Source of the DNA: Kineosporia mesophila
GTDB taxonomy: Bacteria; Actinomycetota; Actinomycetes; Actinomycetales; Kineosporiaceae
Assembly: GCF_021129235.1 (NCBI RefSeq)
Contig: NZ_JAJOMA010000017.1
Coordinates: forward strand, 102,788-166,787
Direction: 5' to 3'
Length of the DNA: 64,000 nt
The notes beneath the pieces were generated by a model. The model did not search any database. It saw only the letters and a program-made list of their open reading frames with translations, and was not told the origin of the DNA. This document shows, piece after piece, positions 23,218 to 31,790 of this stretch. Position 1 is the first letter of the stretch. Each line of letters begins with the position of its first letter. The position numbers were made by a program, and so were the translations under genes.

Positions 23218-24320
23218 CGCTGGTTCCCGCCCCGTCCCACTCCGTCCACCAGGCCCACGACAGTCACGCCGCACACCTGCACGCGGTGGAGGCCCTGCTC
23301 ACCGACCGGCTCGCCGATCTGGGCACCCAGTGGCGGCGGGGCACGGCGGTGGCCGACACGGTGCTCGGCGACGACGACGTGCCGGAGCTGCTCACCACCC
23401 TGGTGATGTCCGGCGGCAAACGGCTGCGCCCGCAGATGTGCTGGTGGGGCTGGGTCGCCGCGGGCGGCTGCGACGACAGTCCCGATCTCGTGCGCCTGTC
23501 GACCGCCCTGGAACTGCTGCACGCCTTCGGGCTGGCCCAGGACGACGTGATGGACGAGTCCGCGCTGCGGCGCGGGGTGCCCACCGTGCACGTCCGGGCC
23601 GGTCGGCGGCACCGGGGCGCGGGCGCCACCGGTGACGACCGGCGTTACGGCGAGAGCATCGCGGTGCTGGCCGGCGACCTGGCCCACGTCGAGGCGGGAG
23701 CCCTGGTGTCGGGTCTGCCCGCGCCGGTGCGAACGCTGTGGTGGCAGATGAGCGTCGAGCTGGTGCGCGGACAGGCCCGCGACCTCAGCGCCGCCGCCCT
23801 GACCAGTCCCGACGACGCGATCGGCCAGGCGCTGGAGGTGGCCCACGCCAAGTCCGGCGCTTACACGATCCAGCGTCCCCTTGAGCTGGGCGCGACCCTG
23901 GGCGGTGCGGGGCAGGACGTCGTCACGGCCCTGGGCCGCTACGGCCGCCTGCTCGGCGAGGCGTTCGCCCTGCGCGACGACCTGCTCGGCGTGTGGGGCG
24001 ACCCCGACGTCACCGGCAAGCCCAGCTCCGACGACCTCACGGCCGGCAAGGCGACCGTGCTGCTGGCTCTGGCCGAGCAGCGCTGCACCGGCCCCGCCCG
24101 CGCCGCCGTGGACCGCATGCGCGGCAACTCGCACGACGGGGACGACGTCGAGGTCGTGCGGAAAGCCATGGAGAGCGAGGGCGTTCGCGACCTGGTCGAG
24201 CAGCGCATCACCCGGGCCGTCACCGACGCCCACGCCGTCCTGCGCAGCGCACCCCTGCCGCCCGCCGCCGTCGAAGGACTCGAGGCGGTGTCCGAGCGCA
24301 TCGCCTGGCGACGCGTCTAG
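23211..24320 (+). CDS. polyprenyl (geranylgeranyl/farnesyl type) diphosphate synthase
   Basis: 369 residues from GTG 23211 (TTG 23214 is an alternative); both overlap the idi stop. All-helical trans-prenyltransferase with GGKRLRPQM, first Asp-rich motif LAQDDVMDESALRRG, and second motif ALRDDLLGVWGDPDVTGKPSSDDL; KATVLLALA follows. The residues before the first Asp-rich motif (ELLHAFGLAQDD) contain no bulky aromatic pair directly upstream except Phe, so chain length cannot be set from sequence by eye. No phytoene synthase or desaturase is in the window, so the product may serve carotenoids, quinones or a terpene made elsewhere. Confidence 0.9.
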   Translation: MLTLVPAPSHSVHQAHDSHAAHLHAVEALLTDRLADLGTQWRRGTAVADTVLGDDDVPELLTTLVMSGGKRLRPQMCWWGWVAAGGCDDSPDLVRLSTALELLHAFGLAQDDVMDESALRRGVPTVHVRAGRRHRGAGATGDDRRYGESIAVLAGDLAHVEAGALVSGLPAPVRTLWWQMSVELVRGQARDLSAAALTSPDDAIGQALEVAHAKSGAYTIQRPLELGATLGGAGQDVVTALGRYGRLLGEAFALRDDLLGVWGDPDVTGKPSSDDLTAGKATVLLALAEQRCTGPARAAVDRMRGNSHDGDDVEVVRKAMESEGVRDLVEQRITRAVTDAHAVLRSAPLPPAAVEGLEAVSERIAWRRV

Positions 24321-24375
24321 CGGCCGGGCCGAAGGCATGTCCTATGATCCGCGCGTGGTCGGCGCCGAGGCACTC

Positions 24376-26094
24376 ATGTCCAGGAATCCGGGGGCCGGGG
24401 ACCCGCGCCGGCTGATCGCGCTGGTATCAGGCCTGCTGCTCGCCGTCGCGGGATGCTCCTCGCCCGCGCCGGCACCCCCGGAGGAGGTCGTCGACCTGCT
24501 CCAGCAGGACTGGCAGCACGTGCCGGGGGTGACGGCCGACGGGGACGGGTTGCGGGTCACCGCAACCGCGTTCACCATCCTTGACCATGACGGCGGGGAC
24601 AGCGGGGGACGTCAGCCCAACCCGCCGCTCAATCTGGCCGGTACGCACCTGATGACCGAGGGCAACTTCTCCCTCAGCGCGCTCCTCACCGACATCACGG
24701 CCGATGCGTCCTGGGCCGTCTACGACAGCCCGCCGGTGATCGCCGATGAGTTCCGGATCGAACCAGCCGGTCTGCGGCTCACCCTCAACGGTGATGACCT
24801 CGAGGTCATCGTCTTCGACGGCTCGCACCAGCAGGATGTGACCGACCCCCGGCCGGTGTACGACGAGCACGTGACGGTCCCCGATCCGGGGGCTGCTGTC
24901 TCGGTGCGTCGATCCGGGGACACGCTCGAGATCGCGAGCGACGGGAACACCGTGGCCTCCGTGCCTTTCGGCGGGGTGTTCGAGTCGGGAGAGCTCTGGC
25001 TGGGGCTGTCGAGCGACGACGGCTCCTTCCGGGTCAGCTCGCTCACCGCCGCCGCGGCCGGGGGTGCCTCGCTGACCACCGCAGGCCCCGCCGTCGCGCA
25101 GACCGAGCCGGCGGCGGAGGGGCTGCAGGCGCTCGCCGACCGCGTCCGTCCGGGCTTCACGATCGGCGCGGCGGTCGCGCTCGGTCCGCTCGCCTCGGAC
25201 GCGGACTACGCGCGGGAGTTCTTCGGCGACTTCGGGGGCATCACCCCCGAGAACGCGATGAAGCCGCAGTTCCTCTCCCCGCAGCGGGACGTCTACACCT
25301 TCGAGGAGGCCGACGCGATCCTGGACAGGGCCGAGAGCAGGGGTATGGCGGTGCACGGGCACACCATCGCCTTCACCGAAGCCATGCCTCAGTGGATGCA
25401 GGAGCTCCCCACCGGGTCCGGGGAAGAGCGCCGGGCCAGCGCCGACGCTCTGCTCGACTACGTCACCACCGTGGTGACGCACTTCAAGGGACGGCTCGCC
25501 TCGCTCGACGTCGTCAACGAGCCGTTCGACGTCGACCAGGGCACCAGCCTCCAGGAGAACATCTGGTACCGGACCTTCGGGCCCGGCTACCCGGCGATCG
25601 TCTCTCGCGCCGTCCACGACGCGGACCCCGACGTCCGGCAGTTCATCAACGAGAACGGGGCTGACGTGCCGGGCGACCGTCAGGACGCTCTGCTCGAACT
25701 GGCCCGCGACACCAACGCGCGGGGCGGTCACATCTACGGCGTCGGCCTCCAGTCCCACGTCTACGACCTGCGGACCGACGCCATCTCCACCGAGGACCTC
25801 ACCGATACGCTCCACCTCTTCGAGCAGGCCGGGCTGCACGTGCGCATCTCCGAGAACGACGTCACGGACGACCGGGGAACAGACGCCCAGGCGCAGCAGT
25901 ACGCCGCCGTGCTGGCCACCTGTCTGCGCTCACGCACCTGTGTCTCCTACACCACCTGGGGCGTGGACGACCGCTACGACTGGTGGATCGATGATGACGG
26001 TGGCCTGCAGCAGGGCCACGACTTCCTGTTCGACGAGGGGCACCCGACGCCGGCTCACGCGGCGATGGCGCGAGCGCTGAGGTCTTCCCGGTAG
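24376..26094 (+). CDS. lipoprotein GH10 endo-1,4-beta-xylanase
   Basis: 572 residues. ATG 24376 has GCCGAGG upstream; an earlier in-frame ATG at 24337 has its purine run too close. The signal LIALVSGLLLAVAGC ends in a lipobox, so it is a surface lipoprotein. Residues about 35-245 form a beta-rich module resembling a laminin-G or carbohydrate-binding fold. GH10 follows: ENAMKP, VHGHTIAF (the GH10 HxLxWH region, altered), acid/base Glu about 382 in VVNEPFD, GVGLQSHVYD, and nucleophile Glu about 493 in RISENDV (usually TELD). YTTWGVDDRYDW is the conserved C-terminal Trp segment. Hydrolyses xylan backbones. Confidence 0.9.
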   Translation: MSRNPGAGDPRRLIALVSGLLLAVAGCSSPAPAPPEEVVDLLQQDWQHVPGVTADGDGLRVTATAFTILDHDGGDSGGRQPNPPLNLAGTHLMTEGNFSLSALLTDITADASWAVYDSPPVIADEFRIEPAGLRLTLNGDDLEVIVFDGSHQQDVTDPRPVYDEHVTVPDPGAAVSVRRSGDTLEIASDGNTVASVPFGGVFESGELWLGLSSDDGSFRVSSLTAAAAGGASLTTAGPAVAQTEPAAEGLQALADRVRPGFTIGAAVALGPLASDADYAREFFGDFGGITPENAMKPQFLSPQRDVYTFEEADAILDRAESRGMAVHGHTIAFTEAMPQWMQELPTGSGEERRASADALLDYVTTVVTHFKGRLASLDVVNEPFDVDQGTSLQENIWYRTFGPGYPAIVSRAVHDADPDVRQFINENGADVPGDRQDALLELARDTNARGGHIYGVGLQSHVYDLRTDAISTEDLTDTLHLFEQAGLHVRISENDVTDDRGTDAQAQQYAAVLATCLRSRTCVSYTTWGVDDRYDWWIDDDGGLQQGHDFLFDEGHPTPAHAAMARALRSSR

Positions 26095-26208
26095 ACGGGA
26101 TCGACCACCACAACACCTGGCCGGCCGCTCACAGCGCGTCCACCCGTGACCGCCCGCACTTTCCTGCGCTAGGTTCTTATTGCCAAGACTTCGCAACAGG
26201 AAGACGAC

Positions 26209-26832
26209 GTGGCTGACTACTCCCTGCCCGATCTGCCGTACGACTACTCCGCACTCGAGCCCTACATCTCCGGCACGATCATGGAGCTGCACCACTCCAG
26301 GCACCACAGCGCCTATGTGACCGGCGCGAACACGGCGATCGACCAGCTCGCCGAAGCCCGCGAGCAGAAGTCGTTCGGGGCGCTGGGCACGTACGAGAAG
26401 AACCTGTCCTTCCACCTGGCCGGCCACGTCAACCACTCGGTGTTCTGGCCGAACATGTCGCCGGACGGCGGTGACAGGCCCACCGGCGACCTGGCCGCGG
26501 CGATCGACGAGTTCTTCGGCACCTACGACGCCTTCCAGGCCCACTTCACCGCGAACGCCCTGGGCCTGCAGGGTTCCGGCTGGTCGATCCTGGCCTACGA
26601 CACCCTCGCGAAACGCCTCCACATCGTTCAGCTGTACGACCACCAGGGCAACGTGGCCACCTGCCTGGTGCCCCTGCTGATGCTCGACATGTGGGAGCAC
26701 GCCTTCTACCTGCAGTACACCAGTGACAAGGCCAGTTACGTGAAGCAGTGGTGGAACATCGTGAACTGGGCCGACGTTCAGTCCCGGTTCGAGCGCGCCC
26801 GCTCCCAGACCGCCGGGCTGATCGTTCCGTGA
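26209..26832 (+). CDS. sodA: superoxide dismutase, Fe/Mn family
   Basis: 207 residues from GTG 26209, with ACAGGAAG upstream. Metal ligands are visible in order: His in MELHHSRHHSAYV, His in VNHSVFWPN, and Asp/His in LDMWEHAFYLQY. GLQGSGWSILAYD and the catalytic Gln region are also present. Disproportionates superoxide to peroxide and oxygen. GWSILAYD and the spacing do not settle Fe against Mn by eye; most actinobacterial members use Mn or Fe. Its stop overlaps the start of an 88-residue gene. Confidence 0.95.
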   Translation: MADYSLPDLPYDYSALEPYISGTIMELHHSRHHSAYVTGANTAIDQLAEAREQKSFGALGTYEKNLSFHLAGHVNHSVFWPNMSPDGGDRPTGDLAAAIDEFFGTYDAFQAHFTANALGLQGSGWSILAYDTLAKRLHIVQLYDHQGNVATCLVPLLMLDMWEHAFYLQYTSDKASYVKQWWNIVNWADVQSRFERARSQTAGLIVP

Positions 26833-27095
26833 CCGGCCGCCGCGCGGAGCTCCTCGAGCTGGTCGACGCCGCCCAGCGCGTCGCGGGCGTCATCGCCGCC
26901 CGCGATCGAGGCGACAAGGACGGCGCGGCCCAGCTTCTCGCCTCGCTGACCGACGACGGCCTGCTCGCTCAGGGCGCCCTGCTGCTGACCGACATGCTCC
27001 TTCAGGTGCACCGGGTCAGCACCGGCGACGACGTCCAGACCACCTTGCAACAGCTCAGCCTTCAGCTCGAAGCCTCCGTACGCGAGGCGTCCTGA
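26829..27095 (+). CDS. small helical protein coupled to superoxide dismutase
   Basis: 88 residues from GTG 26829, overlapping the sodA stop (GTGA). I do not recognise a family. It is predicted helical throughout, with heptad-like Leu/Ala spacing (RRAELLELVDAAQRVAGVIAARD, LLASLTDDGLLAQGALLLTDMLL, TLQQLSLQLEASV), and no Cys or signal peptide. Codon use is as G/C-rich at third positions as its neighbours, so it is probably real. Coupling to sodA suggests a role in the same stress response or in SOD assembly; that is speculation. Confidence 0.7.
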   Translation: MTGRRAELLELVDAAQRVAGVIAARDRGDKDGAAQLLASLTDDGLLAQGALLLTDMLLQVHRVSTGDDVQTTLQQLSLQLEASVREAS

Positions 27096-27141
27096 CCGAG
27101 TTTCCACCGAGCCGGGGACGACGCCGGATCATGGGACCACC

Positions 27142-28659
27142 TCACGTCCGAGCGGGAGGCGGGACCGGCGTAGTCCCCTTCCCCCTTCGGCCCCACCGGC
27201 GCACCACCACGTCCACCGCGACAAAGCCCACCAAGGTGACACCCAGCACCGGCAGGAACCATCCGACGGCCGCGGTCAGGGCAACGGCGACAATTACGGA
27301 CGCGCGTGGGAACGTTGGCCAGGCAACGGCCTTCGGGGCGGGTCCGGTGGAGAAGCGGGTTCCGGCGGGGCGGCGCTGCCACCACATCCGGTAGCCCCAG
27401 ACGATCACGCACATCAGCCCGATCGCCAGCGCGGCCAGCAGCACCTGGTTGAGCAGACCGAAGCTGGTGCCCATGTGCGCGGCGACCCCGAAACCGGTGA
27501 GCCGGGCCAGGAAAGGCCAGTCCGCGTACCGGGTGACGCCCAGCACCGCACCGGTGGCCGGGTCGATTGCGGCGCTGTCGCGGTGCACGGCCCAGGTGGC
27601 GTCGTTCTCGGTCACCACCCAGCCGTGGGACGCGTCGGCCGGCGGGGTGAGTTCCAGATCCACCTCGACACCGGCGCTCGCGGCCGCCGCCCTCACGGCG
27701 TCGGCCCGGTCGATCACCTCCGTCTCCTGGACGGTTTCGGCCGGACCACCCCCGGAACCGGGCGCCGCCTGATCGCCGTGATGCTCGTCCTTCATCGTGC
27801 TCTCGACCGTGGGCCGGCGGGCGTCGAGCGCGTCGAGGACCTCGCCGAAGTTGCCACCGGCCCACCGGGACCAGGTCAGGCCGGTGGCGGACAGGCCGAG
27901 CAACCCCACCGCGAGCCACACCCCGGTGGCCGCGTGCCAGCCCCGGGTGCGGCGGACTCCCTTGCGAGCCGTCAGGTTCGGGGTGAGCGCTCGTTCCCAG
28001 GATCCCCGCGGGTCGCGGGTGGGGCGCCGCAGTCGCTGCCACCACAGCACCAGGCCGCCGAGCACGACCACCCACAGCCAGCTGGCGGCCACCTCGCTGT
28101 AGACCCGGCCGACGTCGCCCAGGTGCAGGTTGCGATGGAAGTCGTCCAGCCAGGTGCGCAGGGGCGTGTAGTCGAACCAGGTGGTCAGGGCTCCGCGTAC
28201 CTCGGCGGTGTACGGGTCGACGAAGACCGTTCTCTGCCGGTCGGTTCCCAGGCCTTCGACGTCGAGCACGACGCGGGTGGTATCGGCCTCGGTGGGGGCC
28301 GGGATGATCTTCGCGATCGTCCCCTCCGGATGCACGGCCCGGGCCGCGGCGATCTGCCGGGCCAGGGGCAGTTCCGGGTGGCCGGCGGCGCCGGCGTGCA
28401 GTTCGTGGCCGTAGACCAGGTGGTCGGCCTGCGGGCTGAACACGTAGGCCAGGCCGGTCAGCGCGGCCACGGCCAGGAACGGCGCGACCAGGATGCCGGC
28501 GTAGAAATGCAGGCGCAGCAACAGGGATCGCCACGGTTGCCTGGGCGGGCGCCGCACCGGGGGCAGCACCCGGCCCTCGTCCCGGATCTCGAGGTCGGGC
28601 CCGTTCGCCGGGCCGGCATCCGGGCCGGCATCGGCATCGGCATCGGCGGGCAGCGTCAT
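27142..28659 (-). CDS. PepSY-associated transmembrane protein
   Basis: 505-residue PepSY_TM (PiuB-like) membrane protein. ATG 28659 is chosen because GGAG lies 6 bases upstream on the minus strand; the longer frame runs into operator-like DNA. Order: acidic cytoplasmic N-terminus, TM1 (LHFYAGILVAPFLAVAALTGLAYVF), a PepSY-like extracellular segment with WFDYTPLRTWLDDFHRNLHLG, TM2 (SWLWVVVLGGLVLWWQRL), TM3 (HAATGVWLAVGLLGLSATG), a second extracellular PepSY-like segment, then further helices. His residues in LHFYAG, DFHRNLHLG and WHAATG are typical and may bind heme or metal. Such proteins are often linked to iron uptake or ferric reduction. Two operator-like palindromes lie upstream. Confidence 0.88.
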   Translation of the reverse strand: MTLPADADADAGPDAGPANGPDLEIRDEGRVLPPVRRPPRQPWRSLLLRLHFYAGILVAPFLAVAALTGLAYVFSPQADHLVYGHELHAGAAGHPELPLARQIAAARAVHPEGTIAKIIPAPTEADTTRVVLDVEGLGTDRQRTVFVDPYTAEVRGALTTWFDYTPLRTWLDDFHRNLHLGDVGRVYSEVAASWLWVVVLGGLVLWWQRLRRPTRDPRGSWERALTPNLTARKGVRRTRGWHAATGVWLAVGLLGLSATGLTWSRWAGGNFGEVLDALDARRPTVESTMKDEHHGDQAAPGSGGGPAETVQETEVIDRADAVRAAAASAGVEVDLELTPPADASHGWVVTENDATWAVHRDSAAIDPATGAVLGVTRYADWPFLARLTGFGVAAHMGTSFGLLNQVLLAALAIGLMCVIVWGYRMWWQRRPAGTRFSTGPAPKAVAWPTFPRASVIVAVALTAAVGWFLPVLGVTLVGFVAVDVVVRRWGRRGKGTTPVPPPART

Positions 28660-28721
28660 GGCGGGCTCCAGTGACGTGAGGCGACGTGAGGTCGCGTGCG
28701 GTCGGGAACGCCGCGACACGC

Positions 28722-28770
28722 TTCTACGCGGCGTAGAGAACCCTAGCCAGCTTTTACGTCACGTAGAAAG
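28722..28770. promoter_or_regulatory. paired palindromic operators upstream of the PepSY gene
   Basis: TCTACGC-G-GCGTAGA (28723-28737) and TTTTACGT-C-ACGTAGAA (28752-28768) share the pattern TTnTACGynrCGTAGA and have centres 30 bases apart. They lie 63-110 bases before the PepSY start. The doubled, evenly spaced site suggests cooperative binding of a TetR-, Fur- or ArsR-like repressor; no iron-box match. Confidence 0.55.
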
Positions 28771-28971
28771 TAGACGCACCAGTACGCCTGCCCGAAGAGC
28801 GAGAACACCCACACCACGCACGCCGCCCACGAGCCACGGTCGGGGCGGTGCACCGGCGGATTCAGGTGTTCGCGCGGAGTCGTGCCCTCGTACGCGGTGC
28901 GGCAGGTGCCGCGCGCCACGCGGCGGGAAGGGCACCGTCACCGTCGAGATCGACGGCCAGGAACCGGCCGG

Positions 28972-29307
28972 TCATCGGTACTTCGCCCCGGCCGATGGCG
29001 CAATCCGCTGCCCGGAGGGCCATTTCGACGGGACCTCGGCGGTGACGGCCCGCATGATGTCGCCGCGGCCGTACAGGAGAATGTCCTCCTCGGCCCCGGC
29101 CATCAGCCCCGGAGCCCGGGCACCATCCGGCGTGGAACCAGGGCGGCGTACGGCAGCAGCCCGCCAGGTTGCCGCGTCGCGCGACAGGGACCGCTCCGGC
29201 ACTCCCGTCGCGGTGGCGGCCTCACGTTCCCGCGCCGCCCCGGACCACCCCCTCAACCATGACCTGCCCACGCCAACCACCCTCTCCCGGTGCACGACTG
29301 CGTCCAT
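28972..29307 (-). CDS. doubtful hypothetical or gene remnant
   Basis: 111 codons from ATG 29307. The N-terminal part looks like Arg/Ala/Gly-rich noise. The last about 45 residues (AEEDILLYGRGDIMRAV, then TAEVPSKWPSGQ) look more protein-like and have better third-position GC. There is no recognised family. The AT-rich direct repeats just upstream of the ATG could be its promoter. It may be the tail of a decayed gene. Confidence 0.25.
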   Translation of the reverse strand: MDAVVHRERVVGVGRSWLRGWSGAAREREAATATGVPERSLSRDAATWRAAAVRRPGSTPDGARAPGLMAGAEEDILLYGRGDIMRAVTAEVPSKWPSGQRIAPSAGAKYR

Positions 29308-29320
29308 ACTCTACTTATTT

Positions 29321-29339
29321 ACTAGAGATTACTAGAGAT
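29321..29339. repeat. tandem ACTAGAGAT in an AT-rich island
   Basis: ACTAGAGAT occurs at 29321-29329 and 29331-29339, one helical turn apart, directly after CTACTTATTT. Together this is the most AT-rich spot of the neighbourhood. Probably a promoter/operator for the weak minus-strand frame or for a short plus-strand frame (29338-29460). Confidence 0.45.
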
Positions 29340-29684
29340 GGACGGAAGTCGCCCCACTTCAGTGGGTTACGAACGCTCCGGCGCCAATGTGGTCACGATC
29401 CCGCCCCGTTACCTTTCGATCAGCCCCGAACGGGGTTGTCGGCCCTCGGGCCCGGCCTGACTTTCTGCCGAGGCCGAGGGTGGTCAGAGGTGGTCGATCA
29501 TGGGTCGTGGCCAGCAGCTACACGTACCTCAGACGCAGCCTGCTGGTGCGCCGGCACAATCAGCACCTTGGCCAGGGCACACGGCGCCGGTCCGGGATCC
29601 GCCCACCCCGGTGGGCGACACCTGAGCGTTCCCGCCACGGACCATAACCGTTGTGCCGCTGAGATCACCGCTCGGATCCACCGC

Positions 29685-30446
29685 TCAGGCGCGCGCCCAG
29701 GCCACGAGCGCCTCGAAGACCGGGCGCGGATCCTGGCCGGTCTCGATTCGGCGCACACGCTCGGCCAGGGCGATGTCGAGGTCGGCGCGGTTCCTCGGGC
29801 TCATGGTCCGGTACGCGGGCGAGGCGACGAGGAACGGGGAGAACTCGAGAAGGAATTCCCCGGCCGGAGGCATCGGGTAGCTGGCCTCGATCGGATCGAC
29901 GCGCACGTCCGTGAACCCGGCCTTGCTGAGCAGAGCCGCGAAGTCGTCCGCCCCCATGTGCGGAAGGTCGACGGAGAGTTCCTTACTCGTACTCCAGATG
30001 ATTTCCGTGTAAGGGGACATGTGCGGCTTCGCCCAGTGCACGATCGCCACGGTGCCGCCGGGCTTGACGACCCGGCGCATTTCGGCCACCGCGTCTGGTC
30101 CGGCGTACATGACGGCCAGGACGGAGAAGGCGGCGTCGAACGAATCCGTGGGGTAGGGCAGGGCGTTGGCGTCGGCCAGATCCGCGGATGCGTTCGGGTA
30201 AGGCTCCACGCGTCCCTTCAGGTAGGTCGTGGTCAGTGGGGCGTTGTCGATACCCACCACCTGGTAGCCGCGCTCGGCGGCCTTGATCACCAGCGGCCCG
30301 GTGCCGGCCCCGACATCGAGGATCCGCGCGCCTTCCGGGAGCTCGGCCGCATCGAGCAGTTGGTCGGCGAGCTGTTCGGTGGTGGGCTCGATCCAGGCGA
30401 TGGCCTGCGGCAGCATGATGTCTGTGTGGTTGACCTGGTCCTGCAC
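29685..30446 (-). CDS. class I SAM-dependent methyltransferase
   Basis: 253 residues. Motif I ARILDVGAGTGPLVIKAAERG, motif II acidic end VVGIDNAPL, motif III region LADANALPYPTDSFDAAFSVLAVMY, motif post-III AVAEMRRVVKPGGTVAIVHW: the UbiE/Methyltransf_11 pattern. The N-terminal helix (QAIAWIEPTTEQLADQLLDAA) and the lid TEIIWSTSKEL fit small-molecule methyltransferases. Substrate unknown. Divergent to an AraC regulator across about 100 bases containing GACGTC repeats, so it may be that regulator's target. Confidence 0.88.
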   Translation of the reverse strand: MQDQVNHTDIMLPQAIAWIEPTTEQLADQLLDAAELPEGARILDVGAGTGPLVIKAAERGYQVVGIDNAPLTTTYLKGRVEPYPNASADLADANALPYPTDSFDAAFSVLAVMYAGPDAVAEMRRVVKPGGTVAIVHWAKPHMSPYTEIIWSTSKELSVDLPHMGADDFAALLSKAGFTDVRVDPIEASYPMPPAGEFLLEFSPFLVASPAYRTMSPRNRADLDIALAERVRRIETGQDPRPVFEALVAWARA

Positions 30447-30548
30447 GGTGTGAAGCTCCAGACGTCGATGATGTGACGTCCTCGATACAACCGGCCGCGG
30501 CTCCCCCCGCCCATGCTCCGGCGTGTGCAGAACATACGATCAGCCGCT

Positions 30549-31421
30549 GTGGACGTGGTGAGCGAGGCGATCGACAGCGTGCGCATCGGCCGGGCCGATG
30601 CGTGCTGGGTCACCGGCACCGGCAGTTGGGGGCTGAGCTACCCCGGTCATCCGGTCAGCGGCTTTCATGTCCTGATCCGCGGAACGGCGTTCCTGATCTC
30701 CCCCGACGAGGCTCCCCGGCAGCTCAGGTCCGGCGACGTCGTCTTCACGGCCGCAGGCGCACCTCACGGGCTGAGCCACGCACCGGTGTCGATGCAGGCT
30801 CTGCCCCCGGCCGTCCTGGGTGCGCCGCCTTCGGTCGAGGACGCGGACGCGGTGTTCCTGTGCGGGGCGTACTGGCTCGCGCACGGCACTGCTCATCCTT
30901 ACCTGCGCTCGCTTCCTCCGGTCATGGCGGTGACGCCCGACGACGGGCAGCTGAAAGCGCTGACTGACCTGCTGAAGGCGGAAGTCTCCAACGCCCGGCC
31001 CGGCGGGCAGGTGTCCCGGGCGGCCTTGCTGGATCTGATGCTGACCCACGTGCTGCGCCAGTGGCTGGCCCACAACCCCGCCGATGCTCCGGACAATGAC
31101 CCGGCGATCGACCCTGTCCTGCGCCAGATCCGCGAGGACCCTGCGCGGCCGTGGACGGCCCAGGAACTCAGCGATCGGGCCGGCCTGCCGCGCCGGGAGT
31201 TCTCCCGGCGCTTCACCGGTGTCACCGGACAGCCGCTGCGCTCCTACCTGAGCGAGTCCCGTCTCTCCCACGGCGCCCGCCTGCTGAAAGAGTCGGACGC
31301 CCCGCTGGCCTCGATCGCCCGCCGCGCCGGTTACTCCACGGAGTTCGCCTTCAGCGCTGCGTTCCGCCGTGAGTACGGCATTTCACCAGGCCGTTTCCGC
31401 CGGGCCGACCCAGACCCTTGA
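30549..31421 (+). CDS. AraC-family regulator with cupin ligand domain
   Basis: 290 residues from GTG 30549. An ATG at 30513 is in frame, but TACGAT 8 bases before the GTG looks like a -10 of a leaderless transcript, and family members begin near DVVSEAIDSVRIG. The N-terminal cupin (AraC_binding_2-like) has GFHVLIRGTAFLI, LRSGDVVFTAAGAPHGLSH and FLCGAYWL. Two C-terminal helix-turn-helix motifs follow: WTAQELSDRAGLPRREFSRRFTGVTGQPLRSYL and APLASIARRAGYSTEFAFSAAFRREYGISPGRFRR. Likely controls the divergent methyltransferase. Confidence 0.85.
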   Translation: MDVVSEAIDSVRIGRADACWVTGTGSWGLSYPGHPVSGFHVLIRGTAFLISPDEAPRQLRSGDVVFTAAGAPHGLSHAPVSMQALPPAVLGAPPSVEDADAVFLCGAYWLAHGTAHPYLRSLPPVMAVTPDDGQLKALTDLLKAEVSNARPGGQVSRAALLDLMLTHVLRQWLAHNPADAPDNDPAIDPVLRQIREDPARPWTAQELSDRAGLPRREFSRRFTGVTGQPLRSYLSESRLSHGARLLKESDAPLASIARRAGYSTEFAFSAAFRREYGISPGRFRRADPDP

Positions 31422-31790
31422 CCCGCAGGCCTCGACTGTTCGTGGGTGCCGAGTTCGCACCGGAGGCGGAGACGACCGGATCCGGCTCGCCTGCACGGCG
31501 CAGCCGTCGTTGGCTGCCACGAGGACATGGGTACCGCCCTGGCCGATCGCGATGGTGGGCCTACCGGGCTCCGGCCAGGCCTTCCGGGCCCGGCCGCTTG
31601 AGCGGGAACAGCCGGCGGGATGAAAGCTGCGGTCTCGTCGTCGGTGGTGCGGGTCTGTGGGCAAGTGGTGCGAGCAGCCGGGCATGCGGTTGGACAAGTG
31701 GTGTGTGGCCGCGGCCCGGCCGTCGCCGCTCAGGCGGGCTCGACCCAGGTGTGCTGACCTTCGTGATCATGCGAACCTTCCGCGACCACC
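31422..31790. other. intergenic stretch with one GTGATCATGC element
   Basis: 369 bases between the AraC gene and the M18 aminopeptidase, which converge on it. Reading frames here are noise-like. GTGATCATGC at 31763-31772 lies 19 bases before the aminopeptidase end. I see no strong terminator hairpin and no gene. Confidence 0.45.

Larger units (their letters stand above)
28660..29684. other. gene-poor region
   Basis: About 1 kb between the PepSY start and the methyltransferase end. It holds the two operators above, one weak 111-codon reading frame (28972-29307, minus) and an AT-rich island at about 29305-29340. The stretch 29341-29684 shows no coding pattern on either strand. Long reading frames here on the plus strand have Arg/Pro/Ser-rich noise composition. 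Confidence 0.5.

Noticed and set aside
31383..31697. 104-codon minus-strand frame between AraC and M18 genes
   Set aside because: Overlaps the end of the AraC gene, composition is noise-like, and no ribosome site is evident.
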